Below, piece by piece: positions 33,110 through 43,927 of a stretch of DNA of 64,000 bases. Below the pieces are notes generated by a model. That model made no database searches. It saw nothing but the letters and a program-made list of their open reading frames with translations, and was not told the DNA's origin. The position numbers and the translations under genes were made by a program. Each line of letters starts with the position of its first letter. Within the stretch, counting starts at the first letter, position 1. Source of the DNA: Molanna angustata (taxonomy: Eukaryota > Arthropoda > Insecta > Trichoptera > Molannidae); contig OY754981.1 of assembly GCA_963576475.1 (NCBI GenBank), positions 24,699,411-24,763,410 of the forward strand. The letters run 5' to 3'.

Positions 33110-33424
33110 TTATTTTTTTCTGTAAACCTTTGCGTCTGTTTTAAGAGGTCTGCTACTCCGGCGAAGTGGACTCCCAGTTATCCCTCCATCCTTTAGGTAG
33201 TATACCGCGAGGGCGGGTTCCGTGGTATGAGGAAGTATTGTTCTGTTCATCCTTTGGACGTTACCATACAAATCCCTCCTCCCTCTCTTACTCCATCTGA
33301 TGATATCATCAACCTCACATATTTCCCTTATTCTGGTATTGCCTGCTTTCATTCTCGGTGTCCTCATTTCTGAAGTCCTCAGCATTTGTTTACTTCTGAG
33401 TGTCTGCTCGTGCCTCCACGCCAT
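33110..33424 (-). pseudogene. RTE-clade reverse transcriptase C-terminal fragment
   Basis: The minus-strand frame reads MLRTSEMRTPRMKAGNTRIR, EICEVDDIIRWSKRGRRDL and YGNVQRMNRTILPHTTEPA. This matches the 'LLRTxEMKTLR.I.G.T..D..R...IR..C.VEDI..W...RRR.W..HV.RM' block seen better preserved at 51957-52424. It lacks the palm motifs and the exact C-terminus. A TTTTTTTCTG run at its end may be the reverse-complemented A-tail. Confidence 0.75.
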
Positions 33425-33529
33425 ATGTTGTTAATGCATGCTTCGTTAATTCTCATATCGCTCTTTATGGCCATATCCTCATTTTTACAATCATGCCTTC
33501 TTATTGAGTTCTCTTATCGATCCACTTTT

Positions 33530-33885
33530 CAAAAATTCTATATATTTTAATCATGAGAATCTATGAAGTGATGAAGCAAACTTTTTATAACGCCATCTAT
33601 TGAGTGATTGGTTTGTAAACAATAAAATCAAAGTTATTATACATGAAGTGACAATGCTTTCGCACAGATGTCACCCCAGAACCGCGCCAGATTTAAAAGT
33701 TCATTTTTTGTTTGTTTACTTACTTGTACCAATGTATATGAAAATCGATTATATTTATAGTTCTCGTTATAGTTATAGTCTCTTTTAGTTATAGTTATGA
33801 GGTGTTAAAAATTTCTCATAAAGTATCATTGACTCTGGACAGGGAAACAATCCAATGTTTGCGTATATTATGTAACTATAAAAAT
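33530..33885. mobile_element. Family P MITE, degraded right half
   Basis: It shares AACGCCATCTATTGAGTGAT with the loop region at 29920-29945 and the outer block CTCTGGACAGGGAAACAATCC, AATGTTTGCGTATAT with the family terminus. The 62-codon frame inside is a by-product. Confidence 0.65.
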
Positions 33886-34191
33886 TTTCGATTTAGCATT
33901 GGTTCAGCTTTCGTGTGACTTTTGTCGAATAATGCTGTGTTTGAAAATTAATACACTATAATGAATAATGAACTATTTGATAAATAATAGACTAATACAA
34001 CATAATTATCATTTAATTAAGTGAGCAACATTCAAATTGATAAAAGACAAACCAAATAGACACTTAATGGTTATGTAAATAAGGTTCAATACGACTTTAT
34101 TATGTGATTCAATGTAAGATGTAAGGGATTCGCAGTAGTTAATTAAGAGCTTTATATATATTTCTTCGATCCATCGCGCCGTAAGAGTATT
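33886..34191. other. No gene seen
   Basis: AT-rich DNA with no recognised content. Confidence 0.4.
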
Positions 34192-34515
34192 ATGGTGCTG
34201 AATAACATTCGCAGAAATACTACTTGCAACATATTCATGAAGTCCGTCCGCCCCACGATACAATCTATGCCGGGGAAACCTACTGCATTGAACTTCGCCA
34301 ACAACACTAATTTAATATCTTGGTCAAGAGAGGGTGTGACTGGAACACACAGCGTTATTATTAATTTTATTCGATGCAAACTTCATGTCGGTTCCAAATT
34401 TAAATTAATATTCTCCTATCGCATCTGGATGAATATTATACATTTTAATTCACCAAAGTTGGTACTTACTTTCATCGGTAACTTAGACCCAGTTCACGTG
34501 ACACGTCTATTCTAA
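34192..34515 (+). CDS. Unidentified 107-codon frame, weakly FN3-like
   Basis: I do not recognise it with confidence. The plus-strand frame contains KSVRPTIQSMPGKPTALNFA, NNTNLISWSREGVTG and THSVIINFI. A 'PGKPxxLxxxxxTNxxxSWxxP' pattern recalls the start of a fibronectin type III domain, but the later conserved Tyr/Trp positions are not clear. No splice sites were defined. Codons look more protein-like than in the surroundings. It may be a captured or pseudogenised exon, or chance. Confidence 0.2.
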   Translation: MVLNNIRRNTTCNIFMKSVRPTIQSMPGKPTALNFANNTNLISWSREGVTGTHSVIINFIRCKLHVGSKFKLIFSYRIWMNIIHFNSPKLVLTFIGNLDPVHVTRLF

Positions 34516-35444
34516 ATTTGAAATAAGAAGTGGTTTGAAGATAAACGAAATTTAGGTACGGATCGAATTTCAAATGGTATTTGACCTAATTTGGCCTACT
34601 TCTACAAAATTAATGATTATAAAGTATATTCCAATATATCAAATAATAACTCATTTCGTGTTTTTGTGTTGGTAAGCTTGCATAGCTGACTATCTGGCGA
34701 ATATAGTTCTACAGAATTGCATATCTCGCTACACTGTAAATTTTCAAAGACTGCTTTATCTACTAAATTAATTTAAAACTCATTTGATTGTTTTTGGGTA
34801 TGTCAAAAAACAACTTTTATCATTCATACGAACTAATTTATCAAACTTAGAGTGATATAAATGTTGTCACATCTTGCTTACCAATAACAAATATAAATTT
34901 TTAACCGAAACGTTCAACGTTCAAACGTTCATTTTTTTAACTGTAGTCAAACTTCACATAAGTTCCAAATTTGAAATTAACCGAAGATGAAATTCCGCAA
35001 ATGGGTAACAAATTCGAACTTTGTAATCAAAAAATCTAGAAAATTCTATGAACATGACATATTTTTAAAACACACACAAAATTATAATTATTTTTGTTAC
35101 TAATGAGAGAATATTAATATATTCTGCAATATACATTTTTAATAAAAGCAGGAATTTGTTATAAGTACTTGAACCAACATAATATTTAAAATTATGAATA
35201 TTCATATTTATACCTACTCATATTCATACGATATTAAGAAAATCTATGTATACTTAATTATAACCCGTGTACATATAATGAGACAAAACAAAATAACAGG
35301 AAACCTCGAATGAAACGATAAGGATGTGACCAACAGTGAACTCTCCACGGCATAAGTAAGTTATATCATGACGAAACTCTTAGTACATGTAAAAACTATG
35401 TAAAAATATTATACTTTGAAATTTTATGTATATTTTACATAAAT
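34516..35444. other. No gene seen
   Basis: AT-rich, with a short repeated AACGTTCAACGTTCAAACGTTCA motif at about 34909-34932. Confidence 0.4.
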
Positions 35445-35850
35445 ACATACCATCACGCCATGTCCCTCACGGGGTAGGCAGAGAGAACCGAGCGCCACTT
35501 ATTTCTTTGCCTCGTCGAAATTTATACATCGTTTTATACAATATGTTCGTCTATTGTTCACGCTTCTGACATTTCCGTCTTTCAAAATACCGTTCACATG
35601 GACGTGCCATCCCTTCCTTGGGCGGCCCCGACCTCTCTTGCCATTCCTGTCCAGAATGTATATTTCGGCGTTCCTCGTTCATTCTCCCCATGTGGCCAAA
35701 CCATCTCAATGTGTTCAATTTCATTCTATTAATGACATATTTCTTTATCTTACATTCTTTCCTTATGTCTTCATTTCTGACCCTGTCATACATCGTTCTA
35801 TTACAGATTCTTCTTAGCGATCTCATTTCACCTGCATTTATTCTACTTTC
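35445..35850 (-). pseudogene. RTE-type element 3' end with coding remnant
   Basis: Minus-strand coding remnant at 35826-35551: MRSLRRICNRTMYDRVRNED, IRKECKIKKYVINRMKLNTL, RWFGHMGRMNEERR. The 'EMRSLRRICG....DRIRNE.I.......V..R...N.L.WFGH..RM..ER' pattern is the C-terminal region of RTE-type endonuclease-reverse transcriptases of insects. Coding sequence is followed by the 3' tail: a GCGCTCGGTTCTCTCTGCCT block, CCCCGTGAGGGACATGGCG, TGATGGTATGTATTT. This copy links the orphan tails at 2427-2515, 5905-6022, 42690-42740 and 49300-49484 to their parent family. Confidence 0.85.
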
Positions 35851-36118
35851 GTGCGATATTTATTTTATTTAGATGTTAAAAATGCATAAAATGCCTTACA
35901 TCTTGTATAAACAAAAATAATATAAATAAGTTGAAAAAATAAACAAATTAACATACTTACTTAGTTATACATATAAAAAAACAATAATAATTAATTATTC
36001 CGATATATGCATCAAAGGCACAAAAAACAAAGGAAGTACACAATATCCTAAAAGAACTTTTCCTTTATACATTCATATCTTTCCACATTCCTTACTAAAA
36101 TATGATTAAAAAAAATAC
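35851..36118 (-). other. Start of a dysfusion intron, no other gene
   Basis: This is the intron that begins (minus strand) with GTATTTTTTTTAATC at 36118. Its far end, and the next exon, were not found within the window. Confidence 0.55.
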
Positions 36119-36292
36119 CTTTTGATCACCAAATCTCATCTGTCTCCTGGCATTTCTCGATACGTTCATCCTGCAAAGGAAGATTCTGTCTTCAGCATCG
36201 GCTGGCGCTCTGCAAAGTTCGGCCTGGACTCCTTGATGGTCCTGTTTATCTATAATGTCGTATACACTGTCACCATGGATCAGCAGATCTTC
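36119..36292 (-). CDS. dys: dysfusion exon, middle of PAS-A domain
   Basis: The exon is 174 bp, 58 codons in phase 0. It is bounded by acceptor TTGTTCTTCCTCAG (36293-36306) and donor AAAAG|GTATTTTT. It encodes EDLLIHGDSVYDIIDKQDHQ, GVQAELCRAPADAEDRIFLC and RMNVSRNARRQMRFGDQK. The GDSxYDIID..DH core and the C-R-x-N-x-S-x-x-x-R-R-Q stretch are shared with vertebrate NPAS4 PAS-A; Dysfusion is its insect counterpart. Dysfusion is a nuclear bHLH-PAS transcription factor that pairs with Tango (ARNT). In Drosophila it acts in fusion cells of the trachea and in leg joint formation. The PAS-A domain helps partner choice. The exon is intact with no stop or frameshift. It continues directly from exon 51228-51317. 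Confidence 0.93.
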
Positions 36293-36589
36293 CTGAGGAA
36301 GAACAAAATAATATGTTAACATCAAATAAAAATATTTTTTATCTAGTTTTTTCGTGCAACTAACAACAACTGTATTCTTTTCCTTATAATCGAACATAGG
36401 ATACTGGTCAGGAAGTCACAGAACAGACGGCAAAATTCACATATTGATATTAATGTTTATATATTATAGAGTAAGAAAAAAATGGTATTTACCTACATAA
36501 TTATAAATTCAAGATATTTCAATGTAATTCTCATATAAATAGTTTGATGTTGAATCTTAATACATACAGACTTGCATAATATCAAGCTG

Positions 36590-36990
36590 TGTTAGTGTAA
36601 AAACTCCACACTATCCTATCCTGATATACATGTTTTGTATTAAAAAAAAAATAATAAGTTGTACCTATATTATTTTGGTAGAATTGCATTTTAAAATCAG
36701 TTAAAAAAACACCATTTTTTGGATTCTACATAAGTATATGATTTATTTTTAAGACTATTTTGTGTTGAAGATGCCCTATCAAGGCGAAATACCTATCGAT
36801 CTACGTAGAATTCAAAACATTATATTTTATTTTTTTATTGAAAATATTTTAAATAATTTGTTTTTAAGGTTTTATATTTGGGTTTGCTTATTTATTTTTA
36901 TATATATTATATAAAACATTCATTGAATTTTACGTATTCTTACACTATATGTGCACATCCTATCGCCATTGACAGTTGGATCGTATGCGT
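36590..36990. repeat. Dispersed repeat B, split copy
   Basis: The ends CTCCACACTATCCTATCCTG...ATGTTTTGTAT (36605-36640) and ATCGCCATTGACAGTTGG...CATGCAACTAG (36960-37003) match 42165-42215 and 42300-42345. Here about 300 extra bases separate them. Confidence 0.6.
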
Positions 36991-38120
36991 TTCATGCAAC
37001 TAGTTGTCATTCGATTTTCATCTGTGTCTGTGAAGATAAATAATAATACGTCTTTACCGGAAATTGTAAAGTTTGGAGTGCCTCAAGGATCGGTGCTCGG
37101 ACCAATTTTATTTATTTTATACATAAAACAACTTGATAACATAATTCAAAATGAAGGATTTGACTCTTTTGCTTACGCTGACGACCGCTTGTTATTCAAA
37201 TTTTGTAATCCCATGTACAAAAACCGTCTGGAAGTGGATACTGCTGAGTGCATCGAAAAAGTCGCTACGTGGATGTCTCATAACAAGCTAAAATTAAACC
37301 CAACAAAAACAGAGTTTGTGTGGGTAGCTTCACCACGGCGACAGCACCTCATTGAAAGTACTCCTATTAACATCAATGGAGAATAACTCTTGCCGTCTGC
37401 AAGTGTCAAGTTTTTGGGTGTACCTACACTTAGACAATAAGTTGTCTCTTGACCTGCAAATCTCTAAAACAGTCAGTTCATGCTTTTTCCAACTAAGACA
37501 ACCGAAAAACATTCGTCGAAGCTTGCCCAAAAATGAGACAAAAACACTTATAAATGCATTCGTTGTGTCTCGGCTAGATTACTGTAATGGCATCTATGAT
37601 GGATTGCCAAAGTATCAGCTCGATAGATTACAGATGGTGTTTAATGCAGCGGCAAGGCTCATTTATGGAGCGGAAAAACGATGTCACATAACTCCACTAC
37701 TTAACGAATTGCACTGGTTGAAGTGTCCAGAGAGAGTTGACTACAAAATCTGCTTAACTGTGTTTAATGCTTTAAATAACCTAGCGCCACAATACATACA
37801 AGAGCTGTGTCAGAGAAAAGCTCTCTCTGGGAGGCATCTCACACTTAGGTCTTCTGGATCACAGAGTACCAACTCCCTAAAGGAGTTGGACAGAGCCAAT
37901 AAAGCGGCTTATTATGATCGATGCTTTGGTGTGAGTGGTCCTATAAAGTGGAATAAATTGCCTCTAGATGTCAGCAGTGCAAATAGTAAGAGCACTTTCT
38001 CTAAAGGACTGAAAACAGCTTTGTTTCGTAGAGCAATATAATATCTATCTAAATAACAGCGCCCTTGGAATGATCTTGAATCATTAAACGGCGCTATACA
38101 AATTATTATTATTATTATTT
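36976..38120 (+). pseudogene. L2-clade non-LTR reverse transcriptase, 3' half
   Basis: Plus strand, 5'-truncated within RT. The frame reads KFGVPQGSVLGPILFILYI, SFAYADDRLLFKF (the catalytic FADD-type motif as YADD), then TKTEFVWVAS and a nonsense TAA at 37384-37386. It goes on in frame with ASVKFLGV and shifts by one base near 37421-37425 to VYLHLDNKLSLDLQISKTVS. The C-terminal part reads VVSRLDYCNGIYDGLPKYQL, NAAARLIYGAEKRCHITPLL, LHWLKCPERVDYKICLTVFN, and ends STFSKGLKTALFRRAI plus TAA at 38039-38041. This order is characteristic of L2/Daphne-like elements. The 3' end ACGGCGCTATACAAATTATT followed by (ATT)n at 38103-38120 is the known L2-type terminus. Confidence 0.9.
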
Positions 38121-38214
38121 CATGAAAATATGTCCTCAATTTTTTGATTATTGAGAATATTTCAAAAACAAAATAATGTTATAGGTTTAACGAAAATATA
38201 TTGTTATATTTTCA

Positions 38215-38460
38215 AAGTCGCATATTTTGGCCACATATTCCGTGTTGATAAAATGTGTCCTTCTACAACTTGTTGTAGAGGTAAAGATAGAAGGAAGATG
38301 GAGTATGGGCCGTAAAAGAATATCGTGGCTTCAAAATTTCAGACAGTGTCACGGAATTTCAGATGCGGTGTCACTAATAAGATTGACGCAAGAATCGTTA
38401 TGATTTTGGTGCGATGTTCGCAAACCTCCTATTGGAGCGGTACAAGAAGAAGAAGAGGAA
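38215..38460 (+). pseudogene. RTE-like reverse transcriptase tail with (GAA)n end
   Basis: Two short frames on the plus strand make one tail. One reads YFGHIFRVDKM at about 38224; after a shift, 38278-38403 reads VKIEGRWSMGRKRISWLQN, FRQCHGISDAVSLIRLTQES and TGA. GKIEGxRxxGRKxxSWLxNxRxW is the conserved end of an RTE-like endonuclease-reverse transcriptase family common in insects. A GAAGAAGAAGAGGAAGAA run follows at about 38446. It lies just downstream of the L2 fragment but is a separate insertion. Confidence 0.8.
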
Positions 38461-38964
38461 GAAAACGAATATGAACTACTAAAGATTCATCTATATCCTG
38501 GAGTAAAAAATACTTGAATGATGAAATTATTATATGTATATCTTAATACGTGTCTATCTTGACTTGAGGTGAAGGTTATATTGTAACAGCGATGTTCAAT
38601 GTAGATATTTTCATATAAACTAAAGGTCTGTCTAAATAATTTAATTTATCAATTCATTAAATAATAATTTGTTTATGGATTATCATATTAGGTATTCATT
38701 TCCAGAAACACTACACACAAAAAAAACTATCACACAAAAAAGTTCTAGGTAGGTACCTAGTATTACTTTATTAAATGATTACTAAAAATGAATACTTTAA
38801 TAAAATTTAATTTTGTTTTTTTATTAATGAAATAAAATTTATATTCAATTTCCATATAACTTTGGATCTATTACTCAATACATTCACTAACTAGACATAC
38901 TCAAAATTTTCACTAAAGACTTCTAAATATATCAATTATGAATATTCAACATCTTCACTAAGAC
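38461..38964. other. Intronic DNA, nothing recognised
   Basis: AT-rich sequence. A TAGGTAGGTACCTAG motif of a kind frequent in lepidopteran DNA occurs at about 38747. Confidence 0.4.
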
Positions 38965-39182
38965 TACTCAACCGGCCTAATCGAAAAGACAACAGGCAAA
39001 ATAACATCTCACATAGTTCATCAATGAGGCTCACCCATGTTTTGAATGTAGCACCTTTTTAGGTGAGACGTGAATAGTGTGTGGGCATACACGCACGTTT
39101 CGTGTTTCCTTTAGATATTGGACACCCTCACACCTGTCGCTGGTAACCCCACATTTTGGGATGTGCCTTGATGGTATACATT
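38965..39182 (+). mobile_element. SINE-4 type element, copy B
   Basis: The order AACATCTCACATAGTTCATC, AATGTAGCACCTTTTTAGG, ACACCTGTCGCTGGTAACCC, CACATTTTGGGATGTGCC, TTGATGGTATAC matches the 3' two-thirds of 45535-45823. Confidence 0.75.
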
Positions 39183-41019
39183 ATTATAAAGATAAATTAT
39201 TATCAGTTGACTAATAAATAATAACACCTATCATTGATAGAACGTTAAGAGAAAAAAATATAACTTTAGATAACTTCGGATTCTGAACAAGTTGGGTCCA
39301 TTTCTGACGATATCTGGGAGTTCATTATGTATATCTTCATAATATATGAATAATGCTATTTAAATCGGCATTGTGCTTCGTCGGTGGTTGCGATGGCTGT
39401 GCGGCCATCTTCAGAAGCAATTATGTCCGTAACATTTGGTTTAAGATTTACGGGCGGCGCTCGATGCCTCCCTTGGTACATTCAGTGTCAATCACTATGT
39501 GGATTTACGTCATAATTTCTCATGAAAGTTGCGTCTATCAGACTCTTGCAGATATTATTATTTATTCTGTATATATAATTAACGCTTTGTGTGCAGTCTT
39601 ATTCAATAAAACAACATTTACTGCGGGCATATTGGTTCGTGCTTTCATACGAGCATATTTTTAAAAACCAATTTTTTTTAATCAACAGGCATTTACGAAA
39701 AAAATATTTGAGGAAATGTTTTACTTTATAACTTATCGTTTATTATGTACCTTCATTGTACACTGCTTTAAAAGTTTATTTTTTATGTGATTTTGTTATG
39801 TCTATTTGCTTCTATTTGATATTTTGTTTTACTATGTCGCATGTTTTGTGTTTTGATATAAATTATTTTTGCAGTTACATTAATACCGTACCGTAAGCTA
39901 GTCTTCAAAATTTCTCTATCCTGTAACTGCATTGCTCAACCCGCTACTTCTACAACTGAGTTAAAGCTAATACTCTGTGAAGTGTAGTTTTCAAGTCATA
40001 GGAATTCAGGTTATGACGGTATTTCACTCAACTACCCTTACATAAAATAATTGTGCAATGTATCAAGGCATCATGAGCGCCCGGGGCTAATCTTTAATCT
40101 GTCCACCCCCGTGTATTGTGCACTCCGCCTCTCGGTCGACACACCGAGACCCTCCCATGTTCATATCAAGACATAATAATATATCTCTTGATGTTCATAT
40201 TCTCCTGATACCTCAACATTAAATTTGTAAAGAAGATCGCATACGTCACCGACAGATAGAGAGAGTTGCTTTCGAAGAGACTGAGAATTAATTTAAATAA
40301 GCCGTCAAAATTGATTTTAAGTAGTAATTAAACGATTTAAACATTGCATATGATCATAATTTATTATTTATTCTGTATTTTTATGCCGACCCAAGATGCG
40401 AGATAGCTTGATAGTGCTTATGTATGTAGAACTTACATAGGTACGAGTATACATGACTTGCCTTATAAACATTTCACATACATAGATACAACGATTTTAT
40501 TACAATGAAATTGAATCTAGTTGTTTCATAAGAATTCACAGTACTAAATTATTTATTCCTCCAATGGCTTTAAATATTCTTCCTTTATTTATTGAAATAT
40601 TATTATTATCCATGGATAATTAATTCACAGGTTAATTATTATACATCTTAGATGTAACATCTAAAATAAAAGAAAAGCTACTATTTAAATTCAAATAATA
40701 CTAGGTATGTTTTAGTTTGCTTTTATTGAAAATAAATCTCATATTTGAAGAATCTTGATAATATACAAAAACTTAATTTTTGTACAATGCAAGAAAACCT
40801 TTTTTTAGAAAAAAAGGTTCGGTTCAATAAATAAATAAAGACCTTTTGAAACTCACTACAAGTAGCAATATAAGATGCTGGACAATATTTATATGCTTGA
40901 TTTAGTGATTATCCTGAAACCAAAAACTTTTAATTGTGTACACAGATACATCCAGTTTTAATGTAATAAAATTGTCATGTAATAAAAATATATATAAATG
41001 CAATAAAACTTAAATAACA
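39183..41019. other. Intronic DNA, nothing recognised
   Basis: The longest stretch of the intron without an identified element. A GC-richer patch (40075-40165, containing GAGCGCCCGGGGCTAATC) and a 103-codon plus-strand frame (39353-39664) were examined; neither resembles a known protein. Confidence 0.4.
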
Positions 41020-42120
41020 GTGGTTGCCTGTATATTCTTAAAATTTCTATATTAATTTGTCCAACTGTCGATTCGTTTAAGACAATTTATAATATATCTC
41101 TTAAGGGGGGGACTGCTGCCATCGTACCTATTTTTTCAATTTGAATTTGCGTCATTACCACAAAACGAATCATTTTGAAAAAAATAACCCAGTTAGTTTG
41201 GATATTAATAAATAAAAATATACCTTAATTTTTAAATTATGTTCTGTATATATTCTTGTAGGAAAATAATAAGCATACCCAAATTTTTGACATTTATCTT
41301 AAATTTCTAAAAAACTATAAGGTATAGAGCATTATATTTTTTTATAAATTAAGGAAGATCAAAATATCTGGAAAAATACGATGTAACGATACATTAATGC
41401 ATCAGGTTAAGTTAATAAACCAAAAAAACTTATGTTTCACAATGGCGCTGAATGGAAAATAAATGTTTTTTAGGTTTATTTTCTAAACCTGAAGCATTAA
41501 TGCAACGTCACATCGTATTTTTCTAGATATTTTTGTCTTCTTTAATTTAAAAAAAAATATGTTGAACTACGCCTTATATTTTATTAAAAATATAAGATAA
41601 ACGTTGAAAATCGGGGTATGCCATTATTTTTCTACAAGAATTTATACAGAACATTATCAAAAAGTAAAGATTTTTCTAAACATTTTTCTTTATGAATACC
41701 CAAACTATCTAAATGATTTTTTTCAAAACGATTTGATAAGAAATAATGATGGTATATCAAATTGAAAAATAGGTACGTTGGCAGCAGTCCCCCCCTTAAC
41801 AGATCGACATATTTTCTGGTCGAGATCAGCGAGATTTTAAATGGCCAAATCTACAATTTTCGTGGGTTTTAAACTTTGAAGTGAAAAAGGAGGCAGCATA
41901 CCTATATGTTAGATTTATTTTTAAATATTTTTATGGACATTTTTTTTTAAATATCTCAATATCGAAAAATACAGAATCACCCCAACTAGATAATTTAATT
42001 TTCTATAAAAAGTATTTACATTATAGTAGTACAACTTGAACTTTTATTTAACATTTTTTGTAAAAATTGAATTTAGTGACGACATCGTTTCATACAATTG
42101 TTATGGCTGTGTACACAATA
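41020..42120. repeat. Dispersed repeat C, copy interrupted by a MITE
   Basis: Flanks 41040-41104 and 41796-42120 together match 21420-21880, and the distal part also matches 8800-9000 and 24165-24250. The interruption at 41105-41795 is a TTAA-flanked palindromic element. Confidence 0.7.
41105..41795. mobile_element. piggyBac-like palindromic MITE (TTAA duplication)
   Basis: Perfect TTAA target duplication (41101-41104 and 41796-41799) surrounds a 691-bp palindrome. It begins GGGGGGGACTGCTGCCATCG and ends with a near-matching reverse complement. The arms pair over about 330 bp with a small loop near 41445. TTAA insertion is the hallmark of piggyBac-superfamily transposases, although canonical ends start CCC rather than GGG, so the superfamily is an inference. 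An empty version of the insertion site exists at 21471. Confidence 0.85.
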
Positions 42121-42123
42121 TCT

Positions 42124-42345
42124 ACAGGGACTCTTAATAGTTTGATACTAAATCTCCGTACATACCACGGACTGACATCCACACTATTCTATCCTGACAT
42201 ACAAGTTTTGTATAGAAATAAAAAAATCTTAAAATATTGATTAATTTGGATTTAAGGGTTTTGATATAGTTTGGTATGTATTCTTCAACTATACATATTA
42301 TCGCCACCGACAGTTGGATCTCATGTGTAACATGCAACTAATCAT
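42124..42345. repeat. Dispersed repeat B, reference copy
   Basis: Contains ACTATTCTATCCTGACATAC and CCACCGACAGTTGGATCTCA..CATGCAACTA at its two ends. Partial copies are at 6086-6175 (reverse) and 36590-36990. Confidence 0.65.
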
Positions 42346-42771
42346 GGCCGGATAAATCATAGAACAATCAGGAACAAGAATTCAGGGCGGTAGTCTTAAA
42401 AAGGGCGCTAAAAAATTCTAAAATAATTTGGAAAAGATCAGGTCCGTGGACATATTCTGTATGTCCAGGACTCTTTTCGGGAGCTACGTTAGACAGGAAT
42501 AATTTTTTTTTTGTTACCAGCAGTGAGTACAATGAAACATGAAATCAAAGGTGGGCTGATTAAGTTACAATTACTTATGTTCCTATTCTTATTTATTATA
42601 TAAAATTTGTTTAAAAAATTTTATTGTAGGCACGTTGCCCATTTTTTCAAATAAATAAAAAAAAATGTTATATAAATCAAAAATCCACAGGTATGGCGCT
42701 CGGTTCTCTTTGCGTACCCGGATAGAGGCTCGGCATGGTGGTGTAAATATGTAATATTATTCTTATTATTA
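42346..42771. other. Intronic DNA with a worn RTE tail
   Basis: At 42690-42740 GGTATGGCGCTCGGTTCTCT...GGCATGGTGGTG is a degraded plus-strand RTE-type 3' tail. The rest is unassigned. Confidence 0.45.
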
Positions 42772-42949
42772 TTTTTTTTTAAATAAAATGAATATGTCCT
42801 TGTTAAACAAGTATATATATCTTCATACGTTCCCTAAAATAAGCATATAAATGCTTGTGCTATAGGTGAACGAAATCGGTCGAGGCAGGATTCGAACTCG
42901 CGACCACTTGATTACTAGCCCAGCGCGATAACCGCTCTGCCATCGACCC
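42772..42949 (-). mobile_element. tRNA-Thr-like SINE, copy 1
   Basis: The minus-strand head 42949-42878 is a 72-base tRNA-like sequence beginning GGGTCGATGGCAGAGCGGTT, with a box A, a loop reading TAGTAA (anticodon AGT, threonine) and box B GAGTTCGAATCCTGCC. The 3' CTCGACC pairs with the 5' end. The shared body CGAACGAAATCGGTC, CTATAGCACAAGCATT, AAGGACATATTCATTTTATT and an A-rich tail identify a SINE rather than a true tRNA gene. Sister copies are at 58535-58707 and 54812-54945. Confidence 0.85.
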
Positions 42950-43733
42950 ATCTACATACAGTTGGAGATTATGAATCTCCAATTTTTGTGGCTATTTTTT
43001 TATAAAAAACTATATAGGTAGGTTTAGGTAATATTAACAAATCAATTCGTCGTTTTAGACCCGATGTTATTTTAGATCATTTTTAATTCTTCTATATTTA
43101 AAATTCCAAAAAATGGGGGGGGGGGCGGATTCATGTATATTGCTACGGGCGCAACAACACGTTTATCCGGCCCTGCAACTAATTTATAACTCAACCTAAT
43201 ATAGTAATTCAATTTGAATAGTCTTTGGATATACTCTGTGTCTCGAACAATTTGACGTTAGGTGGCCTCCAGGAATATTAGTAAGTACCTAACTACCGTG
43301 TCTAATTCTGAAATAATTGAAAGTAACAGGTCACCGCTGGTGCATTGTGCGTCCATTTGGACATTAGAAAAAAAAATCACTTAGACCAAAGGCAGAAGCC
43401 GCCGTCTCGGGCTACTGATGTGGTCAATGTTAACAGTCAAATTATGATTAATGCCCCCAAAAGACGATGTTAAAAGAATGAAAGAACGAGTCATGCTATA
43501 TCCATAGATTCGGAATATCCCATTGAGTCGTTTCAACAACAGTAGCAGACAACAAGAAAATGGGCTTGAATTGGTCAATGGATACCTACGTTAATTCATT
43601 GAATTCTCATTACAATTTCTATGGTCGGACTTTTGAATAATGAATAAACAAACATGAGTCACACACAGGTAGCAATTTACTAAAAGATATTTGGAGCTAT
43701 GAAGTCTGTTTGGCGAGTATTTGGTTTCGGTTT
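42950..43733. other. Intronic DNA, nothing recognised
   Basis: A poly-G run (GGGGGGGGGG near 43117-43126) stands out. A 65-codon minus-strand frame at 43381-43578 resembles nothing known. Confidence 0.4.
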
Positions 43734-43927
43734 TCATGGCTCAAATAGTTTGATATTGGACTCCTTAGTCAAATCTCTCAGGTTCGGTTCCAGTGGACAC
43801 ACAGTTGTTTATCAGTGCATCCTGGATCTGTGAGACTATAAACACCATTGATCGCCTCATTATAATATAAATTGAGGCAGTTTGTTGGTGCGTGTTAAAT
43901 TAATATTTATTAGCAGTGTGTTAGTGA
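43734..43927 (+). mobile_element. SINE-2 copy
   Basis: TCATGGCTCAAATAGTTTG (box-A region), CAGGTTCGGTTCCAGTGGAC (box B), GATCTGTGAGACTATAAACA and TTGGTGCGTGTTAAATTAAT, in the same order as at 48264-48462 and 54550-54775. The CCACATTCTGGAGACT block is replaced. Confidence 0.7.

Noticed and set aside
39353..39664. 103-codon plus-strand frame in the dysfusion intron
   Set aside because: Composition is AT-driven, with no motif or splice signals; probably chance.
42878..42949. Possible genuine tRNA-Thr gene
   Set aside because: The downstream body and A-rich tail are shared with two other copies, so it is a SINE head.
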